Assembly: GCA_963822115.1 (NCBI GenBank)
Contig: CAWGGM010000011.1
Span: 248,001-312,000 of the forward strand
Direction of reading: 5' to 3'
From: CAWDXG01 sp963822115
Lineage (GTDB): Bacteria; Myxococcota_A; Polyangia; Polyangiales; Polyangiaceae
DNA length: 64,000 nucleotides
In this document: one piece after another, positions 57,477 to 64,000 of the stretch
How the letters are laid out: every line of letters starts with the position of its first letter
Numbering within the stretch: the first letter of the stretch is position 1
Program-made: the position numbers and the translations under genes
Notes under the pieces: generated by a model
The model's database searches: none
Seen by the model: only the letters and a program-made list of their open reading frames with translations
Told to the model about the DNA's origin: nothing

Positions 57477-59090
57477 CTACTCGGCGGCCTTGCGCAGCTT
57501 CTCGGTGTTCGTGATGAGCTCGCGCAGTGCGGCGTCCTGCGTGCGCGCCGCTTCCTCGATGCGGCTGGCCGAGCCGAGCGCCGCCTCCGACCCGCGCGTG
57601 TGCTGGCGATGCGAGGTGTTCAGCTGGTTGACCATATTGCTGATGCTCTCGATGGCCTGCGTGATCTGGCGCCCGCCGCGTGCCTGCTCCTGGCTCGAGC
57701 GTTCGACCTGCTGTGAGATGGTGCGCATCTTCTCGCCGCTCTTCATGATGAGCTCCGAGCCGCGCGCCTGCTGCGCCGTGGCCGCGGCGATCTGCTGGAC
57801 GGTCTCGGCAATGCGCCCGATCGCATCGGTGACCTGCTTCGAGCCCTTGGCCTGCTCCACCGTCGCGCGCGCGATGGCGCGCACCATGTTCGTGCTCTTC
57901 TGCGAGCTCTCGAGGATCTTCTTGAGCGCGCGCTCGGCCTCGTTCGAGACCTCGACGCCACGGTCGACGTTGAGTGCGCCGCGCTCCACGGCCTGGATGG
58001 CGTTCTTGCTCTCCGCCTGGATGGTCTTGATGAGGTCGGCGATCTCCTTGGTGCTCGCTCCCGCGCGCTCGGCCAGATCCTTGATCTCGTCGGCCACGAC
58101 GGCGAAGCCCTTGCCGTGCTCGCCGGCCTGCGCGGCGATGATGGCCGCGTTCAGCGCGAGCAGGTTGGTCTGCTCGGCGACCTCGTCGATCACGTTGAGG
58201 ATCTGGCCGATGGCGTCGATGCGGGAACCGAGGTTGGAGATCACCGCGACCGCTTCCTGGCTGCTCTCCTTGATGCGGTAGATCTCGCCGATGGTCTTGA
58301 GGATGGCTTCAGCGCCGCGTTCGGCGTCCTGCGCGACCTCTTCGGACAGGCGCGCCGTCTCGTTGGCGTTCGACTGCACCTGGTCGATGGACACGTCCAT
58401 CTGGTTCATGCTCGAGCTGGTCTCCTCGGCCGTGAGCGAGAGCGCGTCGACGTTCTTGGCGACCTCCTTGATCGAGAAGGCCATCTCCTCGATGGACGCG
58501 ACCGTCTCGCGCACGCTGGCGGCGAGATCGACGATGTTCTCGGCGACCTCGTCGTTGGTCGCCGTCATCTCGAGGATGCTGGAGCTGGACTCCTCGGCGC
58601 TGGCGGCCAGAACCTCCACGTGCTGCGCGATCTCGCGCAGCGACGCCGTCATGTCCTTGATGTAGCGAGCCGTCTCTTCGCTGGCGTCGAGCTGGGTCGC
58701 GACGCCTTCGGTCAGCGAGCGCAGTGAATCCGTCACGGCCTGCGCGGCCTCGGCGGTGAGCGCCAGCCGCTCCTCGTCGCGCTGCCGGAGCGCGCTCAGC
58801 TCGTCGGACACCTCGCCGAGCTGGTCGTAGAAGCGCGTCGTCTCGGGCGGCGAGCCGGCGGGTGCGTCCACGCGCCGGCCCTCGACTGTGCGCTTCACCG
58901 CGTCGGTCAGTGGCTCCAGCGCGACGCCGGCCGCGCCGGCTTCGCTGCTCGAGAAGAAGAGGATGATCGCCGCAACGACGCCGAGAGCGAGCGCGTAGCC
59001 GAGGAACTCCTTCTGCATGACGCCCACCACGACGGCCGCCGCGATGATCGCCAGGATGCCTATCAGCTGTCGCTGGGAGAGTCGATTCAT
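57477..59090 (-). CDS. methyl-accepting chemotaxis protein without a periplasmic sensor domain
   Basis: 537 aa. Two adjacent membrane segments (LIGILAIIAAAVVVGVM; GYALALGVVAAIILFF) are separated by a few residues only, so there is no ligand domain outside. A long coiled coil follows. The hairpin tip reads EQTNLLALNAAIIAAQAGEHGKGFAVVADEI, in which the usual E-A-A-R segment is I-A-A-Q. Methylation-type helices flank it (repeats of ASVRETVASIEEMAFS). Signal input must come from the cytosol, membrane or a partner such as the downstream 57475-56996 product. Chemotaxis kinase genes are not in the window. Confidence 0.88.
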   Translation of the reverse strand: MNRLSQRQLIGILAIIAAAVVVGVMQKEFLGYALALGVVAAIILFFSSSEAGAAGVALEPLTDAVKRTVEGRRVDAPAGSPPETTRFYDQLGEVSDELSALRQRDEERLALTAEAAQAVTDSLRSLTEGVATQLDASEETARYIKDMTASLREIAQHVEVLAASAEESSSSILEMTATNDEVAENIVDLAASVRETVASIEEMAFSIKEVAKNVDALSLTAEETSSSMNQMDVSIDQVQSNANETARLSEEVAQDAERGAEAILKTIGEIYRIKESSQEAVAVISNLGSRIDAIGQILNVIDEVAEQTNLLALNAAIIAAQAGEHGKGFAVVADEIKDLAERAGASTKEIADLIKTIQAESKNAIQAVERGALNVDRGVEVSNEAERALKKILESSQKSTNMVRAIARATVEQAKGSKQVTDAIGRIAETVQQIAAATAQQARGSELIMKSGEKMRTISQQVERSSQEQARGGRQITQAIESISNMVNQLNTSHRQHTRGSEAALGSASRIEEAARTQDAALRELITNTEKLRKAAE

Positions 59091-59195
59091 CGTGTGCGCC
59101 TGCCGGCGCGAGCGGCGGAGCCGAAGCCTCCGCGCGCGCGCGCTCCAGCCGGCAGCCTATTGGCGCGCCGGGCGGCGAACAAGCATTTGTACGTC

Positions 59196-59870
59196 TCAGC
59201 GCGTGGGCGGTTCGGGAATGCGCTGGCGCTTGCCGTGCGCTTTCTTCGGCTTCGCCGGCGTCGGCTTCGGGCCGGGAGCGCCCGCATCGGGCTTGCCGCG
59301 CATGCCAGGGCCTGACGGCTGCTTCGGCTGCCCCTGCCTGCCCTGGTTGCCCTTGCCCGGGTGCGCAGCCGGCGGCTTCCCCCGGGCCGGTTTGCTGGGC
59401 GTGGGGTGGCTTGCGGAGTGACCGGGCTCGGAAGATCGACCTGGGGTCGGGTGCGCGGGCGGCGCCGGACGCCTGCCTTGAGGTGCCGGATGCGCGGGCG
59501 GCGCCGGACGCCTGCCTTGGGGTGCGGGATGCGTCGGCGGCGCGGGTCGGGCACCCCCCGGCGGATGATGGGGCGCACCGGGACCAGGTGATGGTGCACG
59601 GGCTCCAGGTGCCTGGGCCGGCCGAGCGGCCTGGTGTGCAGGGCCCGGCCGATACGGTACGGCGGGCCCGGGGCTGGCCGCTGGTGGAGCTGCCGGTTCA
59701 GCCGGGGTCGCCCCGTAGTGGTGGTGGTGGCCGTAGCCCGGAGCGGCGGCGGCGCCCGCCGGCAGCAGGGGTGGAGCTGCCTGGGGCGGCAGACCCTCGC
59801 GGGTCGTGATGACGCAGCCGCTGCTGCCCAGAAGAAGAGCCAGCGTTGCCAGGACCGATACCGTTCTCAT
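59196..59870 (-). CDS. Pro/Ala/His-rich lipoprotein
   Basis: 224 aa. Lipobox SSGC (Cys19), then a mature part dominated by Pro, Ala, Gly and His, with repeats GRRPAPPAHPAPQ (three near-copies) near 110-145, a His cluster (GHHHHYG) near 48 and a basic end (KPKKAHGKRQRIPEP). It is intrinsically disordered by composition; the His runs could bind metal. No enzymatic motif. It lies between the histidine kinase gene and the chemoreceptor gene, same strand, 33 bases after the kinase stop. Confidence 0.7.
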   Translation of the reverse strand: MRTVSVLATLALLLGSSGCVITTREGLPPQAAPPLLPAGAAAAPGYGHHHHYGATPAEPAAPPAASPGPAVPYRPGPAHQAARPAQAPGARAPSPGPGAPHHPPGGARPAPPTHPAPQGRRPAPPAHPAPQGRRPAPPAHPTPGRSSEPGHSASHPTPSKPARGKPPAAHPGKGNQGRQGQPKQPSGPGMRGKPDAGAPGPKPTPAKPKKAHGKRQRIPEPPTR

Positions 59871-59903
59871 CGTCTCGAATGCCTCTCCGTGCCAGTAGCT
59901 TGC

Positions 59904-61625
59904 TTAATTAGACGGACTGCCCGGCCTTTTCTTCCTTCCGGTCTCGCCGGTCCGGGGCGATCGGGGTCCGCTGGGCGCGCTCTTCGGTGCTTCGGTGAGC
60001 AGCGCTGGCCCTCCGACCGGTAGCGTGACGGTGAACACCGCGCCACCGCCCGGCGCGTCGCTGTACGCGATGTCGCCGCCGTGCTCGACGGCGATGCGCT
60101 GCGCGATCGCAAGGCCCAGGCCCGTGCCGTGAGGCTTGCTCGTGGCGTACGGCTCGAACAGCCGGTCGCGCATTTCCGCTGGAACGCCGGGACCGTTGTC
60201 CCGCACTACCAGCACCACCGTGTCGCGCGCGCCCCGCGAAAGCTCGATGTGCACCTCGGGCGCCTGTGCCGAGCTGGCCGCGTCGATGCCGTTGACCAGC
60301 AGATTGGTCAACAGCTGCACGATCTGATCCCGGTCCGCCACGAGGGTCGGAGGACAGTCCCGGGTTTCAAGCGACACGTGGGCGCCGCTGCTCGAGTGCA
60401 GCCCGACCACCTTGCGCACCGTTTCCACGATGTCCATCGGGGCCGGATCGGGTGGCGGCAGCCGCGCGAAGCGCGTGAACTGCGTGACGATGTTGCTGAT
60501 GCGCGCGACCTCGTCCAGCACCGTGCGCGTCGCTTCGTCGAAGTACTCCTCGAACGCGGGATCGCCCCGCGCATGCAGCCGCCTCAGCGTCTCGACCGCG
60601 GCGCGGATCGGAGCCAGCGGATTCTTGATCTCGTGCGCGACGCGCCGCGCGACCTCGCGCCGCGCTGCGATGCGCTCGGTGGCCGCCAGTCGTTTGCGCA
60701 GCGCTACCAGGTCGGCGATCGTCTTGTTGAACGACTCGGCGAATTCTTCCAGCTCGCGGCCGCCGCCGCCCTGGACGGGCTTCGGTTCGCCCGCGACCAC
60801 CTCACGCGCCTGGCGCGACAGATTCACGATCGGTCGCGCCAGTCCGCGGGACATCAACATCGCCACCAGCAGCGCCGCCCCGAAGACCGCGCCGCCGATG
60901 GCCAGGATCGTCCAGTCCAGCTGCTCCAGCGCGCGGTGCAGCGGCACGCGCGAGCGGCTGGCGATCACGGTCATGCCGCCGAGCTCCGGCAGCGTCATCG
61001 GCGCGATCATCGCGTCCTTGTCGGCGGTGGGACGCGACAGCGACAGCTTCACGCCGTAGCTCCGGCCGATGTCGTCGAACAGCGACTGGACGTGGCGCGC
61101 CGCATACAGCCCGACCCAGGGCCCTTTCTGATCCGCCGGTCGCGTGCAGTGCGCCTCGACGGCGAGCGGCGACTCGCTCGTGCGCAGGCTGGCGGTCTCG
61201 ACCGGTTTCCGCATGCGGGCGAGCAGCTTCAGGTCGCGTTTGCCGACCAGACCTTCCTTTCCCGCGCCGAGGATGTCGCCGCGGTTCGTGACCAGCACCA
61301 GCTCGTCGAGCCTGAGGGCCTTCATCAGCTCCGGTACGCGCAGGCTGAGCGACAGCCGGCGCGCGTCGAGATCGCCGCGCTTGAGTCCGATCAAGGCGCT
61401 GTCTACCAGCGGGTCGTGATCGCACACCGGATCGATGAGCGCCGGCAGATCCACCATCTGTCCGCGCAGCTCCTTCTGCAGCCGCTGCTTGACCAGCTCG
61501 AACTGCTCGCGGAAGCGCTGCTCCTCGGTGTGCCGCCAGGCCTCGCGCACGCCGAAGCCGAGCGCGGCGGTTGTGGCGATCGTGAGGATGCCGATCGCGA
61601 CCAGCAGGCGCTGGGCTAGCGTCAC
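59904..61625 (-). CDS. NtrY-like sensor histidine kinase
   Basis: 573 aa. N-terminal membrane segment (LLVAIGILTIATTAALGFG), a periplasmic region of about 210 residues, a second membrane segment (LDWTILAIGGAVFGAALLVA, about 240), HAMP (LARPIVNLSRQAREVVAG), then HisKA with the phosphorylated His in RRVAHEIKNPLAPIRA (about 330) and HATPase_c with N-box NLLVNGIDAAS, DNGPGVP and GTGLGLAIAQ. The H-box HEIKNPLxPI is typical of the NtrY/NtrB type that partners sigma54 activators. No response regulator is adjacent. The C-terminal tail is basic and disordered. Confidence 0.88.
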   Translation of the reverse strand: MTLAQRLLVAIGILTIATTAALGFGVREAWRHTEEQRFREQFELVKQRLQKELRGQMVDLPALIDPVCDHDPLVDSALIGLKRGDLDARRLSLSLRVPELMKALRLDELVLVTNRGDILGAGKEGLVGKRDLKLLARMRKPVETASLRTSESPLAVEAHCTRPADQKGPWVGLYAARHVQSLFDDIGRSYGVKLSLSRPTADKDAMIAPMTLPELGGMTVIASRSRVPLHRALEQLDWTILAIGGAVFGAALLVAMLMSRGLARPIVNLSRQAREVVAGEPKPVQGGGGRELEEFAESFNKTIADLVALRKRLAATERIAARREVARRVAHEIKNPLAPIRAAVETLRRLHARGDPAFEEYFDEATRTVLDEVARISNIVTQFTRFARLPPPDPAPMDIVETVRKVVGLHSSSGAHVSLETRDCPPTLVADRDQIVQLLTNLLVNGIDAASSAQAPEVHIELSRGARDTVVLVVRDNGPGVPAEMRDRLFEPYATSKPHGTGLGLAIAQRIAVEHGGDIAYSDAPGGGAVFTVTLPVGGPALLTEAPKSAPSGPRSPRTGETGRKKRPGSPSN

Positions 61626-61718
61626 GCCGGCATCGTAGCCGCTGACTCCGGCCCGCGGGGCGGTTTATGGCCTGTTCGTGAAGGTTTCGCTCCTGACCGG
61701 GCAATATCAAGCGCCGAC

Positions 61719-64000
61719 ATGCGCCCGAGGTTCCACGTCTGGATCGTCGTACCGGGCGTGGCCCTCGGGGGCGTCACGGTCGCCCGTTCGGCCGCAGCGC
61801 AGCATGGAACCAGGCCGAGCACCGCAAAACCCGCGGTCAGGAAGAAGCACGTCATCGTTCCGCCGCGGCTGACCTCGCCGGCGAAGGTGAACTACCCCGA
61901 CGGCGCGAAGGGCAACGCCGTGGTGGTGCTCACCCTGACCGTAGAAAACGACGGCAGCGTGGGCCAGCCGCGAGTGATGTCGGGCGCGGAGCCGTTCGCT
62001 TCGGCCGCTGTGGAAGCGTCCCGGAGCTGGAGCTTCAAGCCGGCGACGCGCGACGGCCAGCCGGTGCCGGCGCGCATCCGGTTCGAGGTGAAGTTCACCC
62101 AGCCCCCGCTTCCTCCGCCGGCGCCGGCTCCGAAACCCGAACAGCACGTCGCGCCGCCGCCGAAGCCGAAGAAGCGCACCGCGCGCCCCCACGCCGTCGC
62201 GAAAGCCAAGGGCATCGTGATCGACGTCGAGGGCGAGAAGCTCCCGCCCGATTCGACCACGCTCACGGAGGCCGAGGTGAGGCAGCTGCCCGGCGCGTTC
62301 GGCGATCCGTTCCGCGCCATCGAGGCGCTGCCAGGTGTGACGCCGATCGCGTCGGGGTTGCCGTACTTCTACGTGCGCGGCGCGCCGCCCGGCAATGTCG
62401 GCTACTTCCTCGACGGCGTGCGCGTGCCGTATCTCTATCACGTCGGGCTTGGGCCTTCCGTGGTGAACCCGGCGATGGTCGACAGCGTCTCGCTCTACTC
62501 CGGTGGCTACCCGGCGCGTTTCGGCCGCTTCACCGGCGGCATCGTCTCCGCCAAGACCACCGCGCCCCGCACCGACCTGCACGGCCAGGGCACGCTGCGC
62601 CTGTTCGATGTTGGCGGCATGGTGGAGGACGGCTTCGCGAACAACCGCGGCACGGTGCTGCTCGGCGGTCGCTACTCGTACACGGCCGCGCTGCTGTCGC
62701 TGATCGCGAAGAACGTGCAGCTCGACTACCGCGACTACCAGGCGCGCGTCACCTACGACGTGACTCCGCGCGATCGCATTGGTCTGTTCAGCTTCGGCTC
62801 GTACGACCTGCTCGGCCAGAAGACGTCGAGTGGCCTGGATACCTTGTTCGGATCGGAGTTCTACCGCCTCGATCTGCGCTGGGACCATCGTCTCGATCAC
62901 GGCGGCAAGATCCGCTACGCGGTGACGCTGGGCTGGGACCAGACCAAGGTGCGCAACACCCAGAACGCCCGGGATCAGATGCTCGGCGCGCGCACCGAGC
63001 TGGACCAACCTGTGAGCAAGAGCGTGCGCGTGCACTTCGGCGCGGATACGGAGCTCGACCACTACACCACCAGCAAGCAGACCTACGCCGACCCGGAAAA
63101 TCCCGACACGCAGCGCTTCAACGCGACGTTCCCACCGCGCGATGACATGGCCATGGGTATGTGGCTCGACGCGGTCACCGAGGTCAGCCCGACCGTCGAG
63201 GTTACGCCAGGGGCACGCGTCGACTACTTCACGTCGGGCGGCGTCGCGGAACCGAGTGTGGACGTGCGCCTGTCCGGGCGTTTCAAGGTGGCCAAGCACG
63301 TCCGCATCGTCCACGCCTACGGCATCGCGCACCAGGCGCCGTCGTTCATCGTGCCGGTGCCGGGGCTGTCGCCGGCTCGGCTGCAGGGCGGACTGCAGAC
63401 GAGCCTGCAGACCAGCGCGGGCGTGGAGTGGGACCTGCCTCTGGCGATCAAGGCGCGCGCCACGCTGTTCCACAACGCCTTCTTCAACATGAGCGACACG
63501 CTCGGCTCGTCCACCGGCGACCCCATCGACAACCTCACGCAGCGCAGTCTGGGCGAGGCGTACGGCCTGGAGGTGTACATCCACCGCTCGCTGACCAAGC
63601 GCATCGGCGGATTTCTCTCGTACACCCTGTCGCGTTCGACCCGCAGCCTGGGCCGCGAGAAGTTCGTCGCGTCGTTCGATCGCACGCACGTCCTGAACGT
63701 GGCGGTCGGCTACAACCTGGGGCGACGCTGGCGTGCCGGCACGCGCCTCATGTACTACACGGGCGCGCCGAAGATCGTCCGATCGCATGGCCTGGTGCCA
63801 CCGCTGCGCACCGGCACGCCCCAGCGCGACCCGCCCTTCTACCGCATCGACGTGAGGCTCGAGAAACGCTGGCTGATCGAGCGGACCCGCTGGCTCGCTC
63901 TGGTCATCGAGTGCCAAAATGTCACCTTGAACAAGGAGACCATCCAGAGCACCCAGATTGGCCCGGTGACGATACCGAGCATCGGTCTGGAGGGAGGGTT
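61719..64000 (+). CDS. TonB-dependent receptor with N-terminal TonB C-terminal-like domain (3' end outside window)
   Basis: The frame is open from ATG 61719 to the window end (about 760 codons seen). A signal-like N-terminus is followed at about 45-130 by a TonB C-terminal domain: VIVPPRLTSPAKVNYPDG, AVVVLTLTVENDGSVGQPRV, AAVEASRSWSFKPATRDGQPV, ARIRFEVKF. A Pro/Lys-rich spacer (130-165) leads to the receptor plug (about 190-310: FRAIEALPGVTPIASG, YFYVRGAPPGNVGYFLDGV, VSLYSGGYPARFGRFTGGIV) and then barrel strands. Plug features are those of outer-membrane siderophore or nutrient receptors. It diverges from the histidine kinase gene with a 93-bp gap. Confidence 0.88.
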   Translation, partial: MRPRFHVWIVVPGVALGGVTVARSAAAQHGTRPSTAKPAVRKKHVIVPPRLTSPAKVNYPDGAKGNAVVVLTLTVENDGSVGQPRVMSGAEPFASAAVEASRSWSFKPATRDGQPVPARIRFEVKFTQPPLPPPAPAPKPEQHVAPPPKPKKRTARPHAVAKAKGIVIDVEGEKLPPDSTTLTEAEVRQLPGAFGDPFRAIEALPGVTPIASGLPYFYVRGAPPGNVGYFLDGVRVPYLYHVGLGPSVVNPAMVDSVSLYSGGYPARFGRFTGGIVSAKTTAPRTDLHGQGTLRLFDVGGMVEDGFANNRGTVLLGGRYSYTAALLSLIAKNVQLDYRDYQARVTYDVTPRDRIGLFSFGSYDLLGQKTSSGLDTLFGSEFYRLDLRWDHRLDHGGKIRYAVTLGWDQTKVRNTQNARDQMLGARTELDQPVSKSVRVHFGADTELDHYTTSKQTYADPENPDTQRFNATFPPRDDMAMGMWLDAVTEVSPTVEVTPGARVDYFTSGGVAEPSVDVRLSGRFKVAKHVRIVHAYGIAHQAPSFIVPVPGLSPARLQGGLQTSLQTSAGVEWDLPLAIKARATLFHNAFFNMSDTLGSSTGDPIDNLTQRSLGEAYGLEVYIHRSLTKRIGGFLSYTLSRSTRSLGREKFVASFDRTHVLNVAVGYNLGRRWRAGTRLMYYTGAPKIVRSHGLVPPLRTGTPQRDPPFYRIDVRLEKRWLIERTRWLALVIECQNVTLNKETIQSTQIGPVTIPSIGLEGG

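Noticed and set aside
61707..63917. A 736-codon open frame on the minus strand
   Set aside because: Antisense to the TonB-dependent receptor, whose plug and barrel motifs are clear; no recognisable protein on the minus strand.

Overview
The window is very GC-rich and reads as a chromosome segment of a myxobacterium (Myxococcota, most likely Polyangiales; the rank is inference). Support: many lipoproteins with long Gly/Ser/Thr/Ala linkers behind the lipobox, a MYXO-CTERM-like tail on a glycosidase-like protein, a tri-gene ECF sigma cluster, zinc-ribbon/FHA proteins, a DUF1554 lipoprotein and a YXWGXW lipoprotein. Start codons are often GTG, and adjacent genes repeatedly overlap by four bases (ATGA or GTGA), so translational coupling is common.

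Layout. 1-11.4 kb: a HEAT-repeat/cyclophilin lipoprotein and a YdcF protein (minus); then an S41 protease, poly(A) polymerase (pcnB), a GbsR/MarR regulator, small exported proteins, a trypsin-like lipoprotein, a signal-peptidase-like protein and a double zinc-ribbon/double FHA protein (plus). 11.7-22.4 kb: envelope proteins around an ECF sigma factor gene cluster, a zinc-ribbon protein with three Tudor-like domains, an amidohydrolase, a lipoprotein with three haem c motifs and two carbohydrate-active-looking lipoproteins. 22.5-28.6 kb: Tex, two beta-propeller lipoproteins, a coupled ArsR/polyferredoxin operon and an orphan ExbD. 28.9-32.6 kb: an M16-like peptidase gene split by a frameshift plus a coupled lipoprotein. 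32.7-38.6 kb: methyltransferase, DUF4091 glycosidase-like protein, nitronate monooxygenase and lipoproteins.

38.8-46.3 kb: a minus-strand operon (UDPGP-type pyrophosphorylase, beta-barrel/SppA fusion, degenerate ABC ATPase, proB, then formiminotransferase-cyclodeaminase). The first four genes overlap by four bases each.

46.8-50.9 kb is the accessory region. It holds three related copies of a repeat with RYYYAAC / GTTRRRY end boxes. The best copy is a 179-bp imperfect inverted repeat, and the boxes delimit segments carrying small genes. I read this as a probable integron-like cassette array without an integrase (CALIN), interrupted by a decayed IS110-family element. This is inference and needs a covariance-model search.

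50.9-64 kb: another Gly/Ser lipoprotein, a YXWGXW lipoprotein, a DUF222-like HNH endonuclease coupled to a transglutaminase-like protein, a VWA/CoxE-like protein, a chemoreceptor lacking a sensor domain with its partner, a Pro-rich lipoprotein, an NtrY-like histidine kinase and, divergently, a TonB-dependent receptor carrying its own TonB C-terminal-like domain, cut by the window end. I saw no rRNA, tRNA or CRISPR array.
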